From Prevotella sp. E13-27 (lineage in GTDB: Bacteria > Bacteroidota > Bacteroidia > Bacteroidales > Bacteroidaceae), in the NCBI RefSeq assembly GCF_023217965.1, contig NZ_JALPSC010000001.1:248001-312000 (forward strand): 64,000 bases of DNA, read 5' to 3'. Under the pieces are notes generated by a model that saw only the letters and a program-made list of their open reading frames with translations, was not told the origin of the DNA and did no database searches. Shown piece by piece: positions 9,604-18,156 of this stretch (positions within the stretch are counted from its first letter, which is position 1; the number at the start of each line of letters is the position of its first letter). The position numbers and the translations under genes were made by a program.

Positions 9604-9893
9604 CAAAAGGTTAATAGATTGTTTTAGGTTAGTAGTAATATTTATAGTTTTAGGTTTTTAGTTATTGGTAAAAGAAAGTTTTCAACTGTAGGATAACAGG
9701 AGGTCGCTGTGAAGCTCCCTTTTAAACTTTCAAATTTTTGGTACGATTTAGAGGTAGATTTTAAAGTTATCATTTTGATAACGGAGGAGTTGAAAACTAA
9801 TGAATACCGGAAATTTGTTTAAACTGAAAAAGGATTTTTAGTTAAACATAGGCTTGTCCGCCGTAGCTCGCGAGAGTTGCTGCGGATTTTTTA
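9604..9893 (+). ncRNA. Candidate structured non-coding RNA, about 290 nt
   Basis: A stretch with a good promoter at one end and a terminator at the other but no long ORF. AGTTTTCAAC (9677-9686) is fully complementary to GTTGAAAACT (9789-9798), and encloses smaller stems, including GTTATC/GATAAC around 9757-9773 and AGGAG/CTCC near 9700-9718. A 13-codon ORF (MNTGNLFKLKKDF, 9800-9841) follows GGAGG at 9783 and could be a leader peptide or chance. I cannot match it to a known RNA family by eye (it is not tmRNA, RNase P or SRP-like). Confidence 0.5.
9857..9893 (+). terminator. Terminator of the intergenic RNA
   Basis: TCCGC (9857-9861) pairs with GCGGA (9882-9886), with an inner CTCGCGAG palindrome, followed by TTTTTTATTATAT. 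Confidence 0.6.
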
Positions 9894-9899
9894 TTATAT

Positions 9900-10052
9900 A
9901 ACGCAAAGAGAGTTCTTACTAAACGCAAAGAGAGTTCTTACCAAACGCAAAGAGAGTTCTTACCAAACGCAAAGAGAGTTCTTACCAAACGGCAAGAGTA
10001 TTCTTACTAAACACAAAGAGCGTTCTTACCAAACGGCAAGAACGCTCTTATA
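9900..10052. repeat. Tandem array of seven 22-nt repeats
   Basis: The unit AACGCAAAGAGAGTTCTTAC plus CA or TA is repeated with starts at 9900, 9922, 9944, 9966, 9988, 10010 and 10032. The first four units are nearly identical and the last three diverged. There are no spacers, so it is not CRISPR. 22 is not a multiple of three, so it does not encode a repeat peptide. Confidence 0.9.
10016..10049 (-). terminator. Hairpin at the end of ispF, built from the last two repeat units
   Basis: AAGAGCGTTCTT (10016-10027) and AAGAACGCTCTT (10038-10049) form a perfect 12-bp stem. On the minus strand it lies about 20 nt after the ispF stop and is followed by TGTGTTT, so it may act as a terminator. Confidence 0.5.
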
Positions 10053-10068
10053 AATTGCTTTTAAAATT

Positions 10069-10557
10069 CTAATCTCTGGATATGAGAACCGTGGCATAAG
10101 CCGAGATACCCTCTTCGCGACCTGTGAAGCCAAGCTTCTCTGTTGTCGTAGCCTTTATAGAGATGTCATCTACGTCGCATCCTATTACAGAAGCGAGACA
10201 TTCCTTCATGGCAGGGATATGCGGATTCATCTTCGGGCGCTCTGCACAGATGGTGGCATCGATATTTCCCAACTTATAACCTTTCGTTGCAATGAGGTCA
10301 ATGGTTTTCTTTAACAGCACCTTACTGTCTATACCATCGGTCTCTGCTGCCGTGTCAGGAAAATGATAGCCAATGTCACGCATGTTGGCAGCGCCAAGCA
10401 GCGCGTCACAGATGGCATGTATCAGCACGTCGGCATCGCTATGTCCAAGCAAGCCTAGCGAGTGTTCAATCTTTATTCCTCCCATCCACAAGTCGCGGTT
10501 GGGCACCAACTGATGAACATCGAAACCAAAACCTACTCTTATTCCAATTTTACTCAT
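10069..10557 (-). CDS. ispF: 2-C-methyl-D-erythritol 2,4-cyclodiphosphate synthase
   Basis: 162 residues, usual IspF length. It forms the cyclic diphosphate in the non-mevalonate isoprenoid pathway. FGFDVHQLV carries the metal-binding Asp and His, LLGHSDADVLIHAICDALLG contains the third metal His, and ATTTEKLGFTGREEGI is the C-terminal substrate loop. It follows porV by about 60 nt on the same strand; the order porU-porV-ispF is also known in Porphyromonas, so the linkage looks old. dxs, the first enzyme of the same pathway, lies at the right edge of the window. Confidence 0.96.
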   Translation of the reverse strand: MSKIGIRVGFGFDVHQLVPNRDLWMGGIKIEHSLGLLGHSDADVLIHAICDALLGAANMRDIGYHFPDTAAETDGIDSKVLLKKTIDLIATKGYKLGNIDATICAERPKMNPHIPAMKECLASVIGCDVDDISIKATTTEKLGFTGREEGISAYATVLISRD

Positions 10558-10617
10558 AACAATATATAAATACCCACCCCTTAATTAATAAGAAGGTGGG
10601 ATTATTAAAAGTGAATA

Positions 10618-11796
10618 CTATCGTTTTAACAAATCTTTAATTCCGTCCATATCAAAGGCTAGCGTGAAACGCAGCGTCTGGTCGAGAGGGTTGCTCTGTG
10701 CAGTAGAGATGACATAACCCACATCGAGTGAGAACACATTCATGCGGAAGCCTCCACCAACAGTGAAATACTTACGGTTACCTTTCGATTCAGACTCATG
10801 GTGATAGCCAGCACGAAGAGTGAACTGGTCGTTATATACATATTCCGCACCTACGCTCCACTGTACCTCTTCCAGCTCTTCCTTGAATCCGCCTGGGGCA
10901 TCGCTGAAGCTCTTGAACATACCGCTGATACTACCTACGTCTGAATATTCGCGGCGCACTCGGTCCTGATAGTCGCTATTGTTCTCATTGACACCCTGCA
11001 CTGGCACCGTGGGCACCATGAGCTTGTTGGCATCAGCAGCAATAGAGAAGCGGTTCCACTCGTTGACGGGAATCATAAGCGATGCTCCCAGTCGCAAGTT
11101 TGCCGGTATGAACTGACTCTCCTCATCACCGTAATAGGAAATCTTACTACCTATGTTACTGGCATGCAGTCCGAGTCCGAGCTGACACTCACGGTTACCC
11201 AGCATGATGTAGTTATTGTAGTACATACCTATGTCGGCAGCGAAAGCCGATGCAGGCTTTGAGTCTTCCGAATAGTCGTAACGGAGGTCACTATATATCC
11301 AACGGATGGCTACGCCGAGTGAGAACGTCTCACTAAGCATTCGCGAGTAGCCAAGGTCGAGTGCCATCTCATAGGGTTTGACAGTTGTTGAAGCATCTTC
11401 TCCGCTTATGTCTGTGAATACCTCACCAAGTGAGAAGTAGCGAAGAGAACCCGACAGCGCTCCATAGTCGCCAATACGATAATAGCCAGCGACATAGGCA
11501 AGGTCGATATCGTTTACCAATTGGCGCAGCCACGGAGTGTAGTTGAGAGCCACGCCAGCACGGCTTATGCAAAAAGGATATTTTGCAAGGTTCCATGCCT
11601 GTGAGTTTACGTCAGGATCAGTAGCACAGCCGATGTCGCCCATACCTGCCGCACGCGCATCGGGGGCGATGGTCTGTGAGATTACGGCATGTTCAACGGG
11701 ATTGAACGTGCTGGTCTTGTAGTCGTCGGCGCTGACATTCTGAGCCATCATCATTCCAACGACGAATAAGCTTTTATAGATTATTTTCTTCATCAC
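10618..11796 (-). CDS. porV: Type IX secretion outer-membrane protein PorV (LptO)
   Basis: 392 residues. After a signal peptide (MMKKIIYKSLFVVGMMMAQNVSA) comes the PorV/FadL-like hallmark IAPDARAAGMGDIG and SQAWNLAKYPF, then a predicted 14-strand barrel ending in LRFTLAFDM. PorV carries cargo from the translocon to the PorU sortase in the attachment complex. It lies 49 nt downstream of porU on the same strand. No other T9SS genes are in the window. Confidence 0.93.
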   Translation of the reverse strand: MMKKIIYKSLFVVGMMMAQNVSADDYKTSTFNPVEHAVISQTIAPDARAAGMGDIGCATDPDVNSQAWNLAKYPFCISRAGVALNYTPWLRQLVNDIDLAYVAGYYRIGDYGALSGSLRYFSLGEVFTDISGEDASTTVKPYEMALDLGYSRMLSETFSLGVAIRWIYSDLRYDYSEDSKPASAFAADIGMYYNNYIMLGNRECQLGLGLHASNIGSKISYYGDEESQFIPANLRLGASLMIPVNEWNRFSIAADANKLMVPTVPVQGVNENNSDYQDRVRREYSDVGSISGMFKSFSDAPGGFKEELEEVQWSVGAEYVYNDQFTLRAGYHHESESKGNRKYFTVGGGFRMNVFSLDVGYVISTAQSNPLDQTLRFTLAFDMDGIKDLLKR

Positions 11797-11845
11797 AATT
11801 CTCTTAACATGCGATTATTACCTTTTTCTAAACGTGCTCTTACAG

Positions 11846-14800
11846 TCATTTATTGTCTATGACTATGAGTTTCTGGGCAGCCGACGCTTGCGAACTGCCA
11901 TTTGAGCTTATAAGAACACGATAGAGATAGACACCTGTGCGCAGACGACTACCACTGCTTGTCGTGAGGTCCCAGTCTATGGCATAGGTCTGATCGGTAG
12001 GCACTCCTGTCTCGCTGCGACGCCATAATATGCGTCCTGAGGTATCGAATATCTCAAGCACGAAATCCATCTGACTGCCTATACGGTCATGAGTAATAAG
12101 GAAACGTGTATTAGTGCTTGCAGGATTGCGCACACAGATAATATTCATCAGTTCTGGTGTCAACTTTGGATCGACTACAAAGTTTATCTCTGCCTTTGAC
12201 GAGTTGTTCAGCACATCCCACGCACGCAGCATCAGCTTGTGTTCGCCCTCTTCAAGCTCAGGAATGCTAAAGCCTATGGTGCCTTTGCAGTAGTCGCCAA
12301 AGTCATACTGGAAATAACTGTTGAGCACATAGGTCTTCGACATATCGCCATCGACAATGAGCTCAATGTCATGTCCTATGCCACTGCCTACGGCGTTCAG
12401 TCCGTCGTCATCGGCAAGCTCAGCATAGAAATATGGCGTGCTGTTCACTGTGTCGCCATTCTTAAACGAGCGTTTGTTCAGATAGCAGAAGATGCTTGGT
12501 CCTATGCCAGTATTACCAGTATCAGCCGTGCCATACATTGCGAAGCTCTCATCAATACCGTTTGCCATGAGTGTCTTCTCATTGTTCACAGTATAAACGA
12601 TGATCTGTCCGGCATCCTGGCTATAGGTGATGTCACGCGGTATGGCAAACGTAAACGTAAAACGTCCGTTCCTTACACTGTCGCTACCTGTATAGATGGT
12701 GCTGGGACGATCTTTGAACACGAAGACATCATCAGTACTGTTACCCTTACATGTTATCTCTTCCTCCACATCACGCACAACGATAGTGGCAACGCCATTG
12801 TAGTTGCTCTGTCCTTTGACATATCCACTGACAGTAACACGGGCACCAGCCTTCAACTGTGTTTTTACGCCTGTCTGCACCTGCTCACCGTTTATGCTGT
12901 CAACGACAGCCTCAAGAGTAGGAGCGGCAAGTGCCAGAGCAGGGTCTCCCAGCAGGACATAGTTCAACTTATTCACAGACCAGTCCTTCAGCGGACCTTC
13001 CACAAGCTTTACCTTTGTTTGTCTGAACGCCTCACCCATAGGAACAATCTGCCCCTTGTCATTGGTCTTCAACAGTTCACTCATCAGCACGAGGTTCATG
13101 GTACGGTTCTGTCCCATCCACACCGTTCGTGTCGTTCCGATGAAAGCTATCGCCCCACCCTTTTTGTTGAACAAGGCTTTCTCACCAATGTTCTCACCCT
13201 GTCCATCGAAAGGCGTCACGTCACACGAAGCTGTAAACCACAGAGGCAGTCTCATCGATGTTGCTTCTCCGAAGTCTGCAAGCTTCAATGTCATCTCATG
13301 AGACAGACAGTACGAAGAGCCGTGACCATTATAGTTCATTATCAGGGCACCATCACGCATCTGCTGTTTCACTATTCGTGTAACATCAGGATAACTGAGA
13401 CCTGTAGATGATGCCTGTCGCGTATAGGCATCCCAGTAGATTTTCTTGATATTCATTGACGGATGCTCCTTGCTTATGACCTTAGACACCGCCTCTGCAG
13501 CATCCATGTGCTGATTTCCATCGCCATCGTCGCCCATCATACACACGAGATTCTGCCATGAGCCAGCATTGACATTGTTACGATAGTCAACAATCTTGTC
13601 AACAGCAATCTTTGCCTCATCCGCAGTACGTGCAGGAATACGTCCTACAGCAACGTCGGGCTTGCCTGTATATTTGGATATCACTTCCTCATCATCGAGC
13701 AAGCAGAAGAAGTCATCAGACACATAGCAGTAAACAACCGAGAAAGACTCTTCGCTCTCGTAGCAGAGCAGGAAATCATCGGGCGAGACGCCCTTCCATT
13801 CCGACGTAAGCATGCGGTTATCCCATGCGCCATCGCCCAGCAACAGGAGATATTTTGGCATGTCGTCAAGGTTATTTCCAGCACGGTCATAGAGCATCTT
13901 CATGTAACGACGATAAGCACTGGCATCGGGGGTGCCACTTGAGAACTCGTTGTAGAGCTGGTTGGCAGCAACGATGCGCACCCTGAGTCCGTCTTTCTGT
14001 TCATGCAGAGCCTTCAGTCTCTCAGCCTGAGCGAGCAGTTTCAGCGATGTAGGTATGATGATTACCATATCTGTCTGTCCGTCGGCATGCAGGTTCTGGT
14101 TTGCCACCACCTCTTCTTTCTTTGGTTCAGGATAGCCTGTTGAAGAGAGGCTTCCCAATGACTTCGGCTCTGTGAATGTGAGAATGATATTGTCGAGACG
14201 CATGCTGGTAAGAGCGTTCGAGGCGCGCTTCAAGGTGATTGTGTTCTCACCGACATTGAGGTTCGTTACATCAAACTCCCATATAGTCTCTGCCATGCTG
14301 GCATAATCAGGCTGACCAGAGTTCGGAAAGTTCACAGTCTTTGCCGCAACGGTAGCAGCACTGACATCAAGGTTTCCCACTTTAACGTCATTCACCAGCA
14401 CATCGACTGAGCAATAGCCATTATAGGTGAATGCCACAGACATCTTAGCACATGAAACAGGTGCATCAATAGTATAGACCAATGGAGAAGAACCCAGCGT
14501 TGCTTTTCCAAAGAGATTTCTTCCACCATGATACCACGAGTATTCCTCGGGTTCTACTATGGAGTGATAATTGTTTGGGTGATTAGCATATTGAGCTGTA
14601 AATGTCGCCTCATCTATTGTGGCAGGCGCTGTGCCATCTTCAGTAAGGAAATAATAGCCTTTCTCAGAATAGTTGTTACGCACACGCTGCTTGGTTGTTG
14701 CCGATTCCCAGTTGACGGGACCAACAGCAAAGAACAGCTTTCTGCCTCCACTGACACATGTGGGCAACTCCTTAAGGTCATCGGTAGATTGCAGATAATC

Positions 14801-15439
14801 GCCAGTGAGAGATTCTGGCTGCAAAGCACCACCATAGCCATAGACCTTCACCTTTGACAGGTCGCTGAAGCCTGCGTTACGAATGAACTGGCTCGTCAGC
14901 TGATAGATACCAGTATTATCAACACTTATCTTCACCCATCTGCCATTGGCAAGTACCGAGTTGCTAGCATAGCGACTTGAAGCCGACGATGCCTGGAAAC
15001 GAGAGCCAGCCAACGACTGCACATGTGCCGAGGCACCATCTTGTTGTTTCGCCTGTGTCTTAACACGAAGCATGAAGCTTACGAGTTTCTGATAACGCCC
15101 GTCACGTTTCACTAATGGAACAAACGATATGTCAAGCCATCCGTTCTTTCGCTCTACGCCTATAGACTGACTGATGGCAGGCATTGCCGGCAGATCTTCG
15201 CCACCGATAGACTTCAGGCGAGCCACATCAGTAGGCGACATGTCAATAAACTCAGGATACTCAATGCTGACAGAATATGTTGAGTCAGCATAGTTCAGTC
15301 CCAAATCATGCTGATAGGTGAATACTGGCAGCAGGCTGTCTATACGGACCTCGCTTGCCGTGAGATTGAAGAATTTCTGTGCAGCAACGCCGGCTACAAG
15401 ACAGAAAAACAAATATGTAGTTACAAAAAATCGTTTCAT
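11846..15439 (-). CDS. porU: Type IX secretion sortase PorU
   Basis: 1197 residues, a C25 (gingipain-like) cysteine protease that removes the C-terminal signal of T9SS cargo and joins the cargo to A-LPS at the cell surface. A signal peptide is at 1-20. The catalytic His is H706 (NYNGHGS) and the catalytic Cys is C739 (WFTASCDVTPFDG), 33 residues apart as in Porphyromonas PorU. The PKYLLLLGDGAWDNR strand precedes them. The C-terminal domain (ILWRRSETGVPT, TGVYLYRVLI) resembles a T9SS sorting domain kept on PorU itself. It is cotranscribed with porV. Confidence 0.94.
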   Translation of the reverse strand: MKRFFVTTYLFFCLVAGVAAQKFFNLTASEVRIDSLLPVFTYQHDLGLNYADSTYSVSIEYPEFIDMSPTDVARLKSIGGEDLPAMPAISQSIGVERKNGWLDISFVPLVKRDGRYQKLVSFMLRVKTQAKQQDGASAHVQSLAGSRFQASSASSRYASNSVLANGRWVKISVDNTGIYQLTSQFIRNAGFSDLSKVKVYGYGGALQPESLTGDYLQSTDDLKELPTCVSGGRKLFFAVGPVNWESATTKQRVRNNYSEKGYYFLTEDGTAPATIDEATFTAQYANHPNNYHSIVEPEEYSWYHGGRNLFGKATLGSSPLVYTIDAPVSCAKMSVAFTYNGYCSVDVLVNDVKVGNLDVSAATVAAKTVNFPNSGQPDYASMAETIWEFDVTNLNVGENTITLKRASNALTSMRLDNIILTFTEPKSLGSLSSTGYPEPKKEEVVANQNLHADGQTDMVIIIPTSLKLLAQAERLKALHEQKDGLRVRIVAANQLYNEFSSGTPDASAYRRYMKMLYDRAGNNLDDMPKYLLLLGDGAWDNRMLTSEWKGVSPDDFLLCYESEESFSVVYCYVSDDFFCLLDDEEVISKYTGKPDVAVGRIPARTADEAKIAVDKIVDYRNNVNAGSWQNLVCMMGDDGDGNQHMDAAEAVSKVISKEHPSMNIKKIYWDAYTRQASSTGLSYPDVTRIVKQQMRDGALIMNYNGHGSSYCLSHEMTLKLADFGEATSMRLPLWFTASCDVTPFDGQGENIGEKALFNKKGGAIAFIGTTRTVWMGQNRTMNLVLMSELLKTNDKGQIVPMGEAFRQTKVKLVEGPLKDWSVNKLNYVLLGDPALALAAPTLEAVVDSINGEQVQTGVKTQLKAGARVTVSGYVKGQSNYNGVATIVVRDVEEEITCKGNSTDDVFVFKDRPSTIYTGSDSVRNGRFTFTFAIPRDITYSQDAGQIIVYTVNNEKTLMANGIDESFAMYGTADTGNTGIGPSIFCYLNKRSFKNGDTVNSTPYFYAELADDDGLNAVGSGIGHDIELIVDGDMSKTYVLNSYFQYDFGDYCKGTIGFSIPELEEGEHKLMLRAWDVLNNSSKAEINFVVDPKLTPELMNIICVRNPASTNTRFLITHDRIGSQMDFVLEIFDTSGRILWRRSETGVPTDQTYAIDWDLTTSSGSRLRTGVYLYRVLISSNGSSQASAAQKLIVIDNK

Positions 15440-15493
15440 ACCACATATTATAACGCGCGAATCATCATATTATTGTAAAAAGGTGTAAGAATT

Positions 15494-15530
15494 AGATGAG
15501 AGGTGAGAAGTGAGAGGTGAGAGGTGAGAA
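15494..15530. repeat. Heptamer-like microsatellite (TGAGAGG family)
   Basis: Repeats of GTGAGAG with a few changes, directly beside a terminator between the secreted-protein gene and porU. The same motif recurs inside ribD (36794-36826) and at 58042-58098. Confidence 0.8.
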
Positions 15531-15570
15531 AAAACATTGCGTTGCTTCTCTTGAAGAAACAACGCAATGT
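15528..15570 (-). terminator. Rho-independent terminator of the large secreted-protein gene
   Basis: ACATTGCGTTG (15534-15544) and CAACGCAATGT (15560-15570) form a perfect 11-bp stem; on the minus strand it is followed by six T. It lies just after the stop at 15592. Confidence 0.8.
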
Positions 15571-15591
15571 GTATAGTATGTAAACAACAGT

Positions 15592-18023
15592 TTACTTGCG
15601 AACCATCTTAACAGTCTTCACTGTACCGTCTGCCTGACGCATCTGCTTAATAACAAGGCCCTTAGCCGAGCTATTCACCTTGCGTCCCTGCAAATCGAAG
15701 AAGCTTGTGCTCACCGTATCTATCTTAACATCAGCAATGCCTACTGACTCACGCCAAGAAGTGAGGTCATACCAAGAGATATTTGACTCGTGGGTTTCGC
15801 CAGCAGCGCTGTAGATACTCTTGACACCTATCTGCTTCCAAGTGAGAATCTCATCAAGAGACTGATTCAGCATAATGAAACCTTTACTGATGTCATCACC
15901 AGAATAGTTATAAGGAATGGTCTGCATGTCTTCGGTCAATTCCTCATACTGCTCTTTAGTAAACGTCAGCGGAGCTACCTTGTCTTGATCGTCCTGAACC
16001 ATTATCTGATAGCTCAGTTTGCTTGTCAACAGATTGTTACCATCAGTGTCGGTTGTAGGAATGTTAAACGAGATATAGCCCAGATTATATGCAGGATTAT
16101 AGGTGAAGCCTGACATAGCAGGATCGGCAGGAGTGGCAGCCACTTCCACCATCTTCGTCATAACAACATTCTGATACTTGTTATAGTAATAGAGCTGTTT
16201 ACGGCTTCCGTTCACATAAAGAGACTGATTGCTGGAAAGGATGCCTTTCTCTGCGTCATAAGCGAATACCGCGTCAACCAACGAGTCGCCCTCAGCGGCA
16301 CTGAAGAAATAGTCAGACTTACTGTAAAGGCTTTCAATGCTTCCCACATACTGGTTAGCAGGAATTGTTATAGTCTTGCCATCAGCACTGAGCGTGCCTT
16401 TTGCCCATCCGTTGAAATCGGTCACCAATCCCTGGAAATACACATCATTACCGTCAAAGCCAATCTGCACGCCGAACGACGCATCCACCATTGTCGGTTC
16501 ACTCTCGTCATCATCATAATATTCTTCCTTGGCAGTAAACAGATATTCTGATGTGACAAGATTCTCAGGAGCTTCTATAGCAACGAGAGGCTCTGGAGCA
16601 GTTTTGTTTATCTCTACGGCAGAGTAATAGTCATACAAATCCATCGCTGAAGTAGAGCCATTAATCAGCACATACTTGTCTGTGGTGAGTATTCCATTCT
16701 CCTTGTCGTAAGCGAAATCAACATCACAGAATTGCTTCGTTGATGCATTATATCCCATGAAGTAGAGATTACTTGTTTCGTCATAGCCCTCATATTCTCC
16801 AAGATACTGAGCTTTGCTGAACACCACCTTGCCATCGCTGATAGTACCTTTCACCCATGCTTCAGGAATGAAGTCAGTAGCTATGCCCTGGATATACATC
16901 TCATTACCAACAACAGCCACCTCAACTTCTGCTTCAATATCGCTCTCAGAACCAGATGCTGTGAAATACCATGTCTCAGTCTCTGCACCGTCAGGCAACT
17001 CAACGAGTTCGCCGGCAGACGGCATCTCTATCTCGCCACCAATCTGTATTGCCTTTACTCGACTCTGAGTACCACTGACATTAGGAACGCTGAAGGTCAC
17101 CACCGTTGCATTGCCTTCCCAAACGCCAATGGAGTCCTTGATTTCCATCTCCTCATCATCAACATTGAAAGCAGGATCCTTCTTTGCTGTGTCAAAGATG
17201 AAATAGATCTTTGTCATTGGCTCATCAGCCGTGATGGTCAGAGTGTTACCCGCATAAAGGCGAAGAGCTGAACCGTCATTATAATATTTCGGCGCATTAG
17301 ACCCAGTACCCTTGTCGGCGTTGCCTGTTATACCACTGGCAATAGTAAACTCAGACACTTCAGCTGCATTTGCATAACCCTGCTCTGCAGCTACCCATCT
17401 AACTGCTGCCGTGGGATCAGCTTCTTTCAATGTGTACCATGCGATTTCCGACTTATGCTCCTCGCCACCGCCACGATAGATGCTCTGCAGACCAATCTTG
17501 TTCCATGTGCTGTGGTCCATGTTGAGATAAATCTCATCGACATAGATATCATAGTTCTCAGTGAATCCATAAGGAATCTCTGTCATATTCTCCGTCAGTT
17601 TGCTAAAGTCTTTCTTCAAGAGAGTCACAGGACTCACCTCTCCGTTAACATTTGAGAAAAGCTGATAGGAGAGTTTTGAAGCTACAAGTCCGTTGCCTTC
17701 GGTATCAACAGTAGGAATATTGAAGTCCATCGCGGGGCCATATTGCGTGCTCTTAACCTTCGTGATAGTCGGAGTGGCTGGAGTGGCTGCCTTCTCTATG
17801 ATTTTCTTGATTGTAATGTTACCATACTGGAGATATGCATAAGCTTCGTTTTTCTTTCCGTTGACGGCGAATATCTGAGATGAGGTCATGGTTGCAGCCG
17901 TAGCGTCATAGTTGAACGCCAAGTCGGCAAGACCAGAATCATCGAAGCCTGTTGCATAGGCTTCTGTGCATAGCCTACTACAGCCATGAATGCGGCAATA
18001 ATGAAAAGAGTAAATTTCTTCAT
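15592..18023 (-). CDS. Large secreted T9SS-cargo-like protein, frameshifted after the signal peptide
   Basis: The body (15592 to about 17967) encodes more than 776 residues of repeated beta-rich modules (two YLGEYEGYDE/LYFMGYNAST-type units and two units around IPTxDTEGNGLxASKLSYQ). The end (FDLQGRKV, GLVIKQMRQADGTVKTVKMVRK) looks like a type A T9SS sorting signal, which fits its place next to porU. A good signal peptide starts at the ATG at 18023 (MKKFTLFIIAAFMAVVGYAQ) behind a promoter, but it is in another frame and would stop at about 17889. One extra base after GCACAG would join the frames as GYAQEAYATGFDDSG. So this is either a broken gene or a sequencing/assembly deletion. No enzyme domain recognised. 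Confidence 0.75.
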
Positions 18024-18071
18024 AAGCTCTTGAAATTTAAATAATATACAACTTATTATTGATTTCGGGGC

Positions 18072-18080
18072 GCAAAGGTA
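18072..18080 (-). promoter_or_regulatory. -7 promoter element of the secreted-protein gene
   Basis: TACCTTTGC on the minus strand, about 49 nt before the ATG at 18023. It supports the signal peptide being the true start. Confidence 0.6.
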
Positions 18081-18122
18081 TGTTTTTTCTTTTAGGATGC
18101 ATAAAGTTTCTGTTTTTTTTAC

Positions 18123-18131
18123 TACTTTTGC
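18123..18131 (+). promoter_or_regulatory. -7 promoter element that fixes the argS start
   Basis: TACTTTTGC, 25 nt before the ATG at 18157. The in-frame ATG at 18097 lies upstream of this promoter and so is not the start. Confidence 0.65.
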
Positions 18132-18156
18132 ACGCAGAAATACAATTATAGCTATA

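Noticed and set aside
9900..10052. CRISPR array
   Set aside because: Repeats are head-to-tail without spacers, and no cas genes are near.
12239..13411. 390-residue ORF opposite porU
   Set aside because: Antisense shadow of a strongly supported gene; no recognisable motif.
18097..18156. Longer argS start
   Set aside because: Lies upstream of the promoter and adds residues unlike ArgS.
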